Source: Artocarpus heterophyllus
Lineage: Eukaryota; Streptophyta; Magnoliopsida; Rosales; Moraceae
Length of the DNA: 64,000 nt
Direction: 5' to 3'
Assembly (NCBI GenBank): GCA_025403435.1
Contig: JAJQZP010000047.1
Location: forward strand, 310,001 to 374,000
Shown here: positions 22,220-34,737 of the stretch, piece by piece
How positions within the stretch are numbered: position 1 is the stretch's first letter
Layout: every line of letters begins with the position of its first letter
Translations under genes and position numbers: made by a program
Notes under the pieces: model-generated
The model's database searches: none
Told to the model about the DNA's origin: nothing
Seen by the model: the letters and a program-made list of their open reading frames with translations, nothing else

Positions 22220-24355
22220 AGTAATGCCCCGAATTTAATTAAGTGATATTAGAATATAAAATGGTGAATTAATGTGCTAAAATGAATATCTTGAACTTAA
22301 TTTGATTATTTGATGAAATTTTTGAATTTAAAGTTGTTTTGAATATTTTAAAGATTTTTACTTGTTTCAAATAAATTTTAGTTGTCATTTTGAATATTTG
22401 GAACATAATAATTTGTCAAAAGTCAAATATATCCCGTTTTACAAAAACATAGGCGGCACATGGTTTTCGTATAGTGAAACCTCCCATTCTCCCTCTATTT
22501 AATCCTCCTCTCTCATTTTCTCTCCCTAACTCTCGCTCATTCTCTCTCTTACTCTCCCTCTCGCTTGCCTCTCTCTGTTACTCACTCAATTTCTCTCCAA
22601 ATTTTTGATTCCAAATCATGCCCAAGCTTCAGTACTTAGTAGATTGAAAGCTTGGGAGCTCGATTGGACGACCAAAAACATGATTCAAAGTTTAATCCAA
22701 GCTTAGTTTTTGAATTTCAAAACTTTTTCAATTTTTTTCAATTTTTCTTGCATATTGAAATTTAAGCTTATTTGAACCTAGAAAACCTTTGATCTAAGTT
22801 AGGGAAACTTAGAACAACTAGAATCTAAGCTTTGTTTGAAGAAAAACAAATTCGAATCAAGATTTTTCATTTTTCTCCATTTTCACCATTTTTAGATTTT
22901 CTTGGATTTTGTATGCAAATCTTGTTTGAATGAGTTAAAAAGTGTCATATTATGTTTTTCTATCATCTATGATTGATTTTCATACCTGAGAACTGAGAAA
23001 AACAGGTCGAAATGAAGATTGGGGCTTGGGAGGCCGAGAACCAGTCCCTAGAAAATTCTAGAATTTTCTAGTTCGACAGGTTGGATTCATGGGTTTGGTA
23101 GGCCGGATTCATACGTCCACCCGACCGGACCTTGTTCTCTGGCAGGCCAAACCAAGATGATCGGTAGGCTAACCGACATGGTGGGATTTTGTGATTTTTC
23201 ATCCGTTTTTACTGTTTTAAACCCCTATTGAAATCCTAAATTTATAAAATAATTTTATTAATACAAATGGCACACTAGGACACCATGAAATAGTTTAGCA
23301 ACATAGAATATCTTAAACTAGATACTGATAGACCTAGTTTCTATTTAACGTCATTTGTGGTTCCACAGAGCTAACGTATAGCGGACCCGGATTACAGTGT
23401 AGGATACCGGCACGAGTATTGAGATCAGACTTCTATCCATTTTCTTTGGTAGCCTAGTTTCTAATAATTTTGGCCTTAAAAAGGGTTTTTATCAAAGTGT
23501 TTTCAATGATTGTTTGAAAAAGAAAAATTTATTGGTTATTTTTATAAATCGTGGGTTGAGATGAATTTCATAATAAATTCCATAACGAATGTAAATGAAA
23601 ATACCTAGTAAATGGGTTTTAAATAATGATAGAAAGGAATATAAAGGCATGATGCCATATCAGAGATCGGGTCGTGTAGCGTGCGACCTTAGGGGCAGGT
23701 CCCGGAACCCAACTGGGCCACTACGGTGGTGTTATACATATGCTTTGTCTAGGAAAAGGAAATGATGCTCTTTCTGGTCGACCAATAAACTATTTTTGGG
23801 TAAGATTGATTTTGTTCAATTTTATTTATTTAAGTCTTTTCTTAAGTAATTTATTGAATAATGAAACTTCCTTTTAAAATTTAATGTTTCTTGAAATATA
23901 GTCCTACTGAGCCTTTTGTTCATATTTTATTTGTTTTCAAACTTTTCCTCTCTAGGCAGATTTCAGCTTAGGTTCAGAGAGATTTCCACAGACAAGACTC
24001 AGGAGCAATAGAAGGACCTAGTAGGTTATTTAAATTATAATATCAAGGCATGTAACATTTTAACTTTCTCTTTACTTGGACTGTGGTTATAATGTAATAT
24101 TGTCAGTACTATGGTGTGCACAAGACGTGGGTCAATGGGATCCATTCTCGTTCCTCTTATTTCTTTGCACTCTTTAATTATTTACTTTGATATTCTCATT
24201 TGTTTAATTATTATAAATGCTTGTCCTAAAAAGGGCTTTAAAATTTTCCAAATTTTCTTAATTAATTTGAATGCTTAAACTTATGTTTTTACTAAATCCT
24301 CATTAATTAGCTTAATTAACCTACCACATCACCTCCCGTGCTCCAAGACTTGACA
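22220..24355 (+). mobile_element. Solo LTR nested in the LARD 5' LTR
   Basis: A 2136-bp block is absent from the matching position in the 3' LTR (near 39105). It begins about TAATGCCCCGAATTTAATTA and ends TTGACA, and is flanked by TTACC (22215-22219) and TAACC (24356-24360), a 5-bp duplication with one change. A TATA-like CTATTTAATCC is at 22496, followed by CT-rich DNA and long AT-rich stretches. The ATGCCCCGA start is common among plant gypsy LTRs. No coding capacity is seen. It carries a GC-rich motif cluster at 23071-23178 also found in the copia LTRs. Confidence 0.65.
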
Positions 24356-26171
24356 TAACCCATATATCGACAGTATAAAAAAATACTGTCAGTATAAATT
24401 TAGACTATTAAGAAAAGTTCAATGGGGCCCATTTGGTGCCACCTTTTAGGTGGAGAAAAAGCCAACTTATTCCCCATTTTTTCTTCAGTTTTGGGTCACA
24501 AAAGAGACCAAAGTGTTGTCTACATCATCTTTTGATGCAAAAGTCAAGAAAAGAAAAGAAAGAAAAGAAAAAAAAACTCTATTTGTATTCCATGAAATCG
24601 GCAACCTCTTCTATGATTCTCTCCAATTTTTTTTTCAAGATTACAACTCTAATCAAGCTTTAAGGCAAGCTCAAATGTTCTAGTGTAAAGTTTTTCAATT
24701 TTGGAGGTAAAATACATTTTCTTTTCTAATGGTTTTAGTAATTTTCTTCAAAGTGATGGATGGGTTTTTGAGGGGTTTTCTATGATTATGTTAAGGAATT
24801 TAAGCCAAAAACAAGCACTAAAGAGAAGATGTAAAAGCTTGAGGAAAACCTTGGCAAAATTCTAAACTTCTAGTTTGAAAAGTTTATATTTTGTTGTACA
24901 TATCAAGTTTTTGATGTGTATTTTGGACTATGGCATGTAAAATAGACTTTATGGTATGATTTGCTATGTCTTATGATGATGTTGATGATGATAATACAGA
25001 TGGAAGGTTAAGAAATTATTTTATATTTAAAAGAAAATGGTTTGTTAAACTTTGTTGAAAATACAAAGTTTTAACTACTTTTTAAGAAATGACATTTTTC
25101 AGCGCCTTAAGGCCAATTTACAATCTAAGTAAAATCTAAAAAGGCCAAAAAGTGAGCAAAACAACTTTTGTGAACAAACCTTTGTAAAATTTCAAACGGA
25201 CTAAATTGTAAAGTTTTGTAGATCTTCAGCTGATTTAAAAATCATCCAAAAAGTCTACTTTAACGTTGAAATTTTAGGAAAGTTAAAACACTAAAATTGT
25301 AGAACTCATCGAAACTTAATAGGCAATTTAGACAATTTGTCAAAATTCTGCTCAGTTTGTATGTTATGAATTTTATAAAATTTTAAGCATAAAATTTTGT
25401 AAAATGAAAGATGTAATGAAAGTGTTTAAATCAAACCAAGGATATTTTAAAAGCTTTATTCCTTGCAAAAACTAAATTTTTTTAGCTTTAAACAATCATC
25501 TTTGGTCCTAGGGCCAAAAATGTCAAGATTTTTGTGTTTTAGGTCAAAACTATAACATCGTATAAACCTGGGGTTTCACTAAGGAATTTTGGTTTCTTGG
25601 ACTACTATGGGCATTAAGTGACCACGAATGTTAATTTTTAAGCATTAAAGTTTCTATCAAGGAAAGACAACAAAAGAATGTTAAGTGCAAGAATGTCAAG
25701 ATTTTCGCATTATAGGTCAAAACTATAAAGTTTTAACAAAATAGATTTTAACGAAAGAAAAACCAATGTTTTGTTTTCTGTAATGTTATGAGAAGTAAAT
25801 AAATATAGGTTATGTTTTAAAATGGGTTTCGAAAGTTTTCTAAGACCCGTCAAGGGCAAAATGGTTATTTTTTATAAAAAGGCCAAAACAGACCCAAAAC
25901 ACTAGATATAAGAAAATGCCCCTTAGCAAGAATTTTTTTGTAACACACAATAAATGAAATGGTGAAGTTAAGCAAGAAGTTTAGTAAAGTTACGAAGTTC
26001 ACGAAAAACCCGTTAAGGTTAAAATCGTCATTTTTTTAAGAAAATGGCTAAAACAGAGCCGAATACTCCGAATTAGCAAGATATTGGATAGAAAATAATC
26101 TGTAATACGTCAAGTGATGAAACCGTCAAGTAAGATAGGAAATCTAACCAAGGAATGTTTAAGTTAAGAAA

Positions 26172-26385
26172 GGTAACCCGATGGGTTACCAAGTTTAGTA
26201 AAAGAAGGGTAACCCGATGGGTTACCAAGTTTAGTAAAAAGAAAGGTTACATAGTGGGTTACAAACTTAACTAAAGGGAAAGGTAACCCAATCGGTTACA
26301 AAATAAGTTAAAAAAAAGGGTAAACCAATGGAATACAAAGTAAAGGAAAAGTTAGACAGATAGGATATGAAGTTAAGTAAAAGGA
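26172..26385. repeat. Tandem array of about 37-bp hairpin units
   Basis: About six units start at 26172, 26208, 26245, 26282, 26319 and about 26354. The first two hold a perfect GGTAACCCGATGGGTTACC inverted repeat (8-bp stem, 3-base loop), followed by an AAGTTTAGTAAAAGAA spacer. Later units decay progressively. The array lies in the LARD 5' LTR. Confidence 0.85.
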
Positions 26386-27090
26386 ATGAACGATTAATGT
26401 TTAAGTTATGTGATCAACCAAGTTGATTGATAATAAGAATTTTTAGCTATTAGTCGTGTGTCTTTTGAAGGACATAAAGGCCGACTGACAAGAGGACAAT
26501 GGAAGGAAATGGGAATGTTAGAGCACTGCTTTGATAAGTCTTAAGCCTCACTTACGGAATGAAGAAAGTGATTTTTTAATGCTTTATATATGATTGTAAC
26601 GTATGTGCAATTGTTATGCTTAAAGTGTGTGTGCCAATGTTATGCTTAGTGTTTTAAATATCAAGTTATATGTTTTATTTTCGCATTTATTATGTAAAAA
26701 GTTTTAAAGATCAAGTGAAGACTTACAATGTATTTGCAATTGTTATGTTTAAAATATGTATACATGTGTTATGTATAATGTTTTAAAGCCTAAGTTAAGA
26801 TTTGCACTGTGTTTGCAATTATTATGACGTAAGTATGTATGCATGTATTGTGCATAATGTTTTAAAGTTCAAGATATGATTTGCAATATGTTTACACATG
26901 CTATGTAGCATTCGATATGCTCACAAAAGTTAACAAGAAGGTAAAACAAAAGATAAAAAGAAAGTGTCGTACTAGCCTCCTTGATGTGAGTACACAAGTA
27001 AAGTTAAAGTTATGACTTCGGTTGTTCAATGGTCTAAAGTCTTCCATAAGAGAAGCATCATGTTTATGTTCTTATGATTAATGATGTTGG

Positions 27091-29112
27091 TGTTAGGCAT
27101 GTATGCCCTAAGGAGTAAAAATATAATACGTTTTTGGAGACATTTTTATCAATAAAGAATTTATTCATTTATATATACCAAATCTTGTCCTCTTTACGTT
27201 CATATTTGTTGAATGTATGTTAAGCAAACAGTAGTCTGAGACTGTCGGTCTAAACCTTTAAGAATTGGGCATATGATGGACTGATTATGCAGAAGACATG
27301 ATTCTTAAGGTGACAGTCTAAAACATATGATCCGCAATCGAGGGAATAAAGTTGGGCACTTTATTCATGCAAAGATTGTTATGTTGTCTATATCCCTATT
27401 GGGAGATGGTTTGTCTTGACCATCAGAGTTGGACTCCGTGAATAGAAACATTGGCACGTTGTCATAGGTAACGATGTGTTGGATCGGGACACAAAGTGAA
27501 TTGATTTGGATTAATAATTCTGTCTTGGAAAATCGATTCACTTTAGACAATCATTTGTATTATATCTTAAACCTGAGATGGATAGTGGGCCCGTTATCTC
27601 AACTTGTGTCTTTTGATGTACCAAAAGGTGACTCCCACATCTCAATAGTGGTATGCATGCTGGTACGTTGGAGGCATGACACTTGATGGCGTAGACTTGT
27701 TATTCATAGATATGGAATCCATAGCTCCTCTTTAGGAGTAATGATATCCTCTTATATGCGTTATCCTATAATTGAAAAACTAGAGCGCTCAACCATTTGG
27801 ATACATAGGTGTAACCAAATGGTATACTATCTTTGGATGGTAAGTTTTCTAATGGTAAGATAATGGAATGTAAGATAAAAATAATCGAGAAGGTAAGACA
27901 GAAATTGTTCTTAAGCTGATTATGGATTATCATATGGGGATACGATACACTTTGATATGTCATGGAGACTTAGCTATACAGGCTTCGTAATTCTATAAAG
28001 TTCGAGAGTGCAGCTCCAAGCTTTTAGTGGAGTAGCGTTGGAGTTGATAATTGTGAAATGTATATCTGGGATATTGGGTTTCATAATTATCGAGAGCTTG
28101 AACTTTATAGGTCCATTTTGGTCCCCTTTGCTAGCTCACAAAATCCTGTAACGATACGGCGTGCTTTTTCAATAATTGATGACTTATGTCGGATTTATCG
28201 GATTGGTTTAAAAATTGAAAGAATCAAATAATTCATGTCTGTTTATTAGTTGAATTAATTTTGTAATAAAATTAATTTAAGATAAACTTGTTGAATTATT
28301 AGGATCGGATAATTCTTGTATGTTTATCGGTTGATTTAATTGGATAAATTAGATCAAGATAAACTTGTAGAATTATTGTGAAATGATTTATTTTCTTAGA
28401 GATTATCTTAATAAAGTTTATTTTGATCAGATAACTTCTCTATTGAGTTATTTGAATCAAAACTGAGACTTTATCCTATAGAATCTCAGGTGGAAAATAA
28501 AAGATTCGCGAAGATATTTATGCGACAGTTCGGCCTACCGATGTACGTGTTCGGCCTGCCGATAAGGCTTGTTCGGCCTACCGATCAGCGAGAGATAAGA
28601 TTACATGTTTTCACGTAGATCTTATCTGATATTGATCCAAACTTGATTCTGTTTTGAGTTTTTGAGACCTAATCTGATAAGGACTGGCCCCAAGACCAAT
28701 CGCTATATAAAGGGAGTAAGTCTCATAAGTTACTCAGATCAATTAAGAGATTAAGAATGATACTCTATTGGTGAGCATCTGAAAACTTCCTGAGAGCTTT
28801 TGTTCACAAATCACGAACACTTGCTTTGGGTTCTCTTGATTGGTTGGAAGGAGAGTCACCGGTGGAAGAGCTGTACATGTAAGCCCACACTCACTCCGGT
28901 CGTAGATAGAGAATAGCAAAGAAGACCAGTTGGTTGAGACTCTTCTATAACGTTACTTCTCTTTACAGATTACGGAGGTTCTTTGACATACAAAGGTTAG
29001 TAAGATCTGTTTAATTTATACATATAGCATGTCAAACTTGTGTTTTGAAAAATACTCTGATATTAAAATTTTTAAAATTCCCGCTGCGCACCTCACACTA
29101 TTTTTTTCAACA
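27091..29112 (+). repeat. 5' LTR of copia copy 1
   Basis: 2022 bp, TGTTAGGCATGTATGCCC to TTTTTTTCAACA. A TATA box (CTATATAAAGGGAG) is at 28703-28716. A cluster of GTTCGGCCTACCGAT-type motifs lies upstream of it at 28528-28588. By eye it is very similar to the 3' LTR, apart from a segment of about 290 bp (about 27577-27870) that the 3' LTR lacks. Confidence 0.92.
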
Positions 29113-30798
29113 ATTGGTATCAGAGCCGTAGTTTTTACATAAATTTACGAGTTTGTGATCATACTATATGTATAAATTTTATGTTCTTAATCTCTCCTAT
29201 GCTTGAATTTAATTTTACAAAGAGAGTTGGCACTCTAGGTTTCTATATAATTATATGTTGTCATGGATTATGTGATGAATGTTCATTAATTAATTATGGT
29301 TTATTAAATTGTTATTTAATTAATTATTAATTAATTAATTTATGCGGGTTATGATTCCTTAGAAGTTAGAATGTGTATCTAGGTTTTTCATGTAATTAGA
29401 TGGCGGACTATCATCTCCGTCTAGGAATTGTTATTTAATTTTAAATTTGTAAGAATTTTGTAATTAAGTAATTATTCAGAGAAGACGGATCTAGAAAGCG
29501 GATTTAGAAGATGGATAATAGCACACCCAGGTATTTCCTAAGTCTCTAATTTTCTGTTTTTGAATTGTTGAAAATAAAATTGATGAATTGTATTAAAATT
29601 GTATTTTCTGGAATGGTAGATTTCTACTCGGTTGGCATGCCGAACCCTCCAGTTCGGCAGGCTGATGGTCACAGATCGGCAGGCCAGACGTATGGTTTGG
29701 CAAGCCATCAGTGGGGTAGAAATCAGGTGGCTCTGCCGGCGGGCCAAACTTTTAGTTCGATAGGCCAAACTTTCATGGGTTGACAGGCCGATCTTTTTGA
29801 TCGGCAGGCCGATCACCCAAATCGGCCTACCGACCTAGAGCTTAAAAATTTCCATAAAATGTGCAATTTTTGCAGTGCAGTTTTAATTTTATTTTTGAGA
29901 CGATTATGAGAACATTAAATTTGGATATGACTGGAAGTATGAAGTATTTGATTCATACGAGATTGAAGGCTGAAAGATGAGAATTACATGAAGAAGGATA
30001 TAACTTGAGGATTCAAGGATGAAGAATCGATATATGTCTCGATTATTCTCTTGTAATTTTAGTTTTCTATTCTCTAGGGTGGAGCCATAATATTACGGTT
30101 ATTATTATTTTGCTTGTAGCTTTGCTTGATTGCTTTGCTTGTCTGCACTATAATATGATTTGCCATGTATATTGATAACATATCATATAGAATAGGAAGT
30201 GCCGCTCATATTAAAATTGTTCATGCATAATTTTAAAATAAAACCTTGATTTCAAAAGATTGAGTGGGAGAAGGTTTTCGAAGAGAGAACCTGAGGTCTC
30301 CATCGTTGGTCCATAGGAAGAACATGATGGTCCCGACCCCTAGAAAGGGATTTCTATCATGTACAAGATTGGATCTCTAAGAGGATAAGGTATTTTAGCA
30401 TGATTTATAGTTGCACACCCCTAGGTGGTGATTATAAATTATGGATAAAATAATGAAACGATGGTTAGACAATCAGGTTAATTTTATTATTAACCTCCCC
30501 TAGGAGCTCTGTTAATAAAATTAATGGCCAAATAAACGATTATTAATATAAGCTGGATCATACGGGTCCTAGATGGCATATATTAATCAGGAGGGGATCC
30601 GTGTTCCTAATTGAATTTGGCATGACTCCCCTAAGAGCTTGTTAAATTCTGAGTTGGGAATTATTGTTGTAAGGTTGTGATATTTTCAAGGTTTTGACAC
30701 ATAAACACATTTGTATGTTTTTACATGATTGTGTTATCTTACTAAATTATGATATGTTTGCTTATGTTTGGTATATGATTCTTTATTGTAGATTAAAA
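29113..30798 (+). other. Copia copy 1 PBS and untranslated leader
   Basis: The PBS TTGGTATCAGAGC at 29114-29126 is the initiator-Met tRNA type. The leader then holds a GC-rich cluster of TCGGCAGGCCGA-like motifs at 29630-29840, in both orientations, and a long AT-rich part. No gene is seen before the gag ATG at 30799. Confidence 0.8.
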
Positions 30799-33700
30799 AT
30801 GTCTAAAAATGCTTTATCATCGATACTTGACAAAAACCTGTTAACTGGTGAGAATTATAATGATTGAAAACGGAACTTGGATATCGTCTTGTCCCTTGAG
30901 AAACTAAAATATGTTTAGACAACCCCTTGTCCTCCCGAGCCTACGAAAGACTCATCTAATGAGCAATTCCAAGCGTATGACTGCTGGAAAGATGCTAATG
31001 ATCAGGCTTGCTGCTATGTTATGGCTAGCATAAATAATGTGCTGCAGGCTCAACATCAAGATTATGAGACTGCGAAGCAGATCTTGGATAATCTTGAGGA
31101 CATGTTTGGAGGCCAGGCCATAACAAAGCGGCAAGGGGCGCTTCGAAAACTTCTTAACTGTAGACAGAGACTAGGGAAATCTGTAAAGGAGCATATGATG
31201 TTGGTCATGGGTTACCTCACTCAAGCTCAAACCAATGGAGCTTACATGAATGCTGAAACTCAGATGACTATTGTCTTTGAGACTCTGTCTAAGAAATTTA
31301 TTTCGTTTAGAGCTGCATTTAATTTAAGCAATAGACGGGATATGACCTTGATAGAACTGAAGAAACAGTTGCAGGAGTTCGAACTGCTGATCAGGGAGTC
31401 TCTTGCGGGTGGTGAGGTCAACATGGTAGCTGCTTCTGGTTCCAATTCTAACTCTAGGAATGGAAAGAAGCAATGGGCCAAGAATGGGAAGTCTTCTGTT
31501 CCTGCTAACACTAAGAGCAAGAAGAAGAAGAAAAAGAACCCAAAGAAGCTTAAGTGCTTCTTCTGTGTAAAGATCGGGCATATTAAGAAGCATTGTAAGG
31601 ACTTCCTTTCCTAATGAGGTAGGTGTGATCTTCTATATTTAGAAACTTGTTTGGTTGAGGAAGCCAATGACATTTGGGTCATAGATTCCAGTGCAACTAA
31701 TCATGTTTGTGTTTCTCTGAAGGGATTTAAAGAAACGAGAAGTCTGCTTCATGAAGACTTCACACTTCGAATGGACGATGGATCCTTGGTCTCAGCAGAA
31801 GCAGTGGGAGACGTCCATCTTTACTTTGATAACTATACGAATTTATTTTTGCAAGATTGTTTTTATGTTCCTAAATTTAAAAGGAATTTAATTTTTGTAT
31901 CTTGTTTATTTAAAGACTCCTACGTGGTATCTTTTAATGAAAAAGTGGTGATTCGTAAAAACAAATCTTTTATCTGTTCTGGATGGATGCAAAATAATCT
32001 ATATTTTATCAAGCCTAAGATGGACTTATTGCTTAATGCTGAGATGAATGATAATAATTCTAAAAGACTTAAAACTTCTCACTCTAATAAGACTTATCTT
32101 TGGCATTTACGCCTTGGTCACACTAACCTGAATAGGATTCAAAGGTTGGTAAGGGATGGACCTTTAAGTGACTTAAAGGTGGAATCTATACCTCAATGTG
32201 AATCTAAAGGCAATAGGGCCGAAGGGGTTCTAGAACTTGTGCCTAGTGATGTTTGCGGACCGATGAACATCCGGGCACGAGGAGGGTATGAGTACTTCAT
32301 CACTTTTATTGATGATTACTCAAGGTATGGGTATGTGTACCTGATGCACCACAAAAGCGAAACTTTTGACAAGTTCAGGGAGTTTCGAACTCAAGTGGAA
32401 AAACAATTGGGTAGACCCATAAAGGCACTTCGATCTGATTGAGGTGGAGAATACCTTTCTGATGAGTTCTTGGGACACTTGTTAGAGAATGGGATTTTAT
32501 CCCATTTGACTGCGTTGGGCACTCCGTAGCAGAATGGCGTAGTGGAGAGAAGAAATAGGACTTTGTTGGACATGATTAGGTCCATGATGAGTTATTCATC
32601 ATTACCTTTATCCTTTTTGGGATATGCACTACAAACTGCATGTTATCTTTTGAACAATGTGCCTTTAAAATTGGTCCCTAAAACTCCTCATGAGTGGTGG
32701 ACAAGAAGGAAGACATCCTTAAACCATATTCGCATATGGGGATGTTCGGCTCATGTCCTATTTAAGGATCCGAATAAGTTGGAATCACGTTCAGAAATTT
32801 ACGTGTTTGTAGGATATCCAAAAGGGACTAAAGGGGGTTATTTTTATAACCCAAAGGAAAATAAAGTCGTTGTGTCAACTAATGCAACTTTCCTTGAGGA
32901 GAGCTACATGGACGACTTTAAACCTCGAAGCAAAGTGGTGCTTGAGGAGTTAAGGAGTGATCCGATCACTCCGAAGGTTCCAAACGAAACCATTCTGATC
33001 AGTGTAGAAAAACCAAACAAACCTGAACAACGACCTGAGGGGCTTCGGCGTAGTGGGAGGATCGGGTGTCAACCTGAGAGGTATATGTTCAATGGGGTGG
33101 TCTTCTTGGCTGAATCGAATGAACATGACAGGGATCCTTATACTTACATAGAAGCTATGGAGGATGTTGATTCAAAACTCTGGACAGAGGCCATGAACAT
33201 AGAGATGAAGTCTATGGATACTAATCAAGTCTAGGAGCTTGTGGATCTTCCCGAAGGGATAAAACCCATAGGGTGTAAGTGGATCTACAAGAGGAAAAGA
33301 GGAGTGGATGGAAAGGTCGAAACCTTTAAGGCTAGACTGGTGGCTAAGGGTTATACACAAAAGGAAGGAATCTATTATGAGGAAACCTTTTCGCCTGTAG
33401 CCATGCTTAAGTCCATCCGGATTCTCTTGTCCATAGCTGCCGCTCTTGACTTTGAGATTTGGCAGATGGATATCAAGACGGCTTTTCTGAATGGCTATCT
33501 TGGTGAGTCCATTTATATGGAACAACCAGACGGGTTCAAGGTCACGGGTCAAGAGGGTAATGTTTGTAAGCTGTTAAAGTCAATTTATGGACTTAAGCAA
33601 GCTTCTCGTTCTTGGAACATAAGATTTGATCAGGTGATCAAGACTTATGGGTTCTCACAAAATGTGGATGAGCCATATGTTTACAAACACATAAAGGATG

Positions 33701-34713
33701 GGAAGGTGGTTTTTCTACTGCTCTATGTAGATGACATTCTGCTAATTGGCAATGATGTTGGGGCGTTGTCATCAGTCAAATTATGGTTGACCAAGCAGTT
33801 TGACATGAAGGACTTGAGTGAGGCTAATTTTGTTCTTGGTATCCAGATCTTTTGGGATAGGAAGAACAAGATGATAGCTTTGTCATAGGCTGGCTACATA
33901 GATAAAATTCTCAGGAGGTTTGCAATGTAGGATTCTAAGAAAGGTAGGCAACCATCTAGGTCTGGAATTACTCTTTCTAAGAAAGACTCCCCAAAGTCTT
34001 ATGAAGAAAGAGAATACATGAAGAAGGTGCCTTATGCTTCGGCAGTGGATAGTCTCATGTATGCCATGCTTTGCACACGACCGAATATTAGCTATGCGGT
34101 CGGGATTGTAAGTCGATTTCAGGCAGATCCACGACCAAACCACTGGGTTGCGGTAAAGCATATTTTCAAGTACCTGAGAAGGACTCGAGGGTATAAGCTT
34201 GTATATTCGTGTGAGGACCTGACTCCTCTAGGATATACTGATTCAGATTTTCAATCCTATCTGGATTCTAGGAAATCGACTTTGGGGTTTGCGTTTACTT
34301 TAGGCGGCGGTGCCATTAGTTGGAGAAGTGTGAAGCAAGATTGCACTTTGGATTCAACGATGGAGGCTGAGTATATGGCAGCTAGTGATGCTTCGAAAGA
34401 AGCAGTGTGGCTTCGCAAGTTCCTTGGGGATCTTGAGGTTGTTCCTGGCATGGATAAGGCGGTATCACTGTACTGTGATAACAGTGCAGTGGCAGCTAAT
34501 GCTAAGGAACCAAAATTTCACAAGAAGAGTAAACATATTGATCGAAAGTATCATGTGATAAAGGACTTCATTGAAGGTGGGCATGTCACGGTGTGCAAGA
34601 TCGCGTCAGAGGACAATTTAGCTGATCCATTTACGAAGACACTTACTAGGAGAGTCTTCGAGAAACATGTGGAAGCTATGGGGATGCGAAATTTATTGTA
34701 TTTACTCACTTAG
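30799..34713 (+). pseudogene. Copia copy 1 gag-pol with multiple premature stops
   Basis: Gag starts MSKNALSSILDKNLLTGENY and continues with the capsid core (YETAKQILDNLEDMFGGQ) and a zinc knuckle (CFFCVKIGHIKKHC, one Cys-x2-Cys-x4-His-x4-Cys). Protease follows with VIDSSATNHVC, where DSG has become DSS. Integrase has HLRLGHTN and the D-D-E core (VPSDVCGP, FIDDYSRYGYVY, NGVVERRNRTLLD). Reverse transcriptase has [27 protein letters not shown] and [13 protein letters not shown]. RNase H has EAEYMAASDASKEAVWL and SKHIDRKYHVIKDFI. Stops lie at 30865, 30916, about 31612, 32440, 32527, 33232, 33886 and 33928. Most sit where the family has W, Q or R. It is non-functional in its present form. Confidence 0.93.
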
Positions 34714-34737
34714 TGCAAGTGGGAGATTGTTAGACAT

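Noticed and set aside
24433..24683. Small frames beginning near GGGGCCCATTTGGTGCC in the LARD LTR
   Set aside because: The matching section of the other LTR (39176-39361) does not preserve the frame, so there is no sign of coding constraint.
29538..29816. Overlapping frames of 72 and 92 codons in the copia leader
   Set aside because: They are created by the GC-rich palindromic motif cluster; no domain is present and position in the leader argues against coding.
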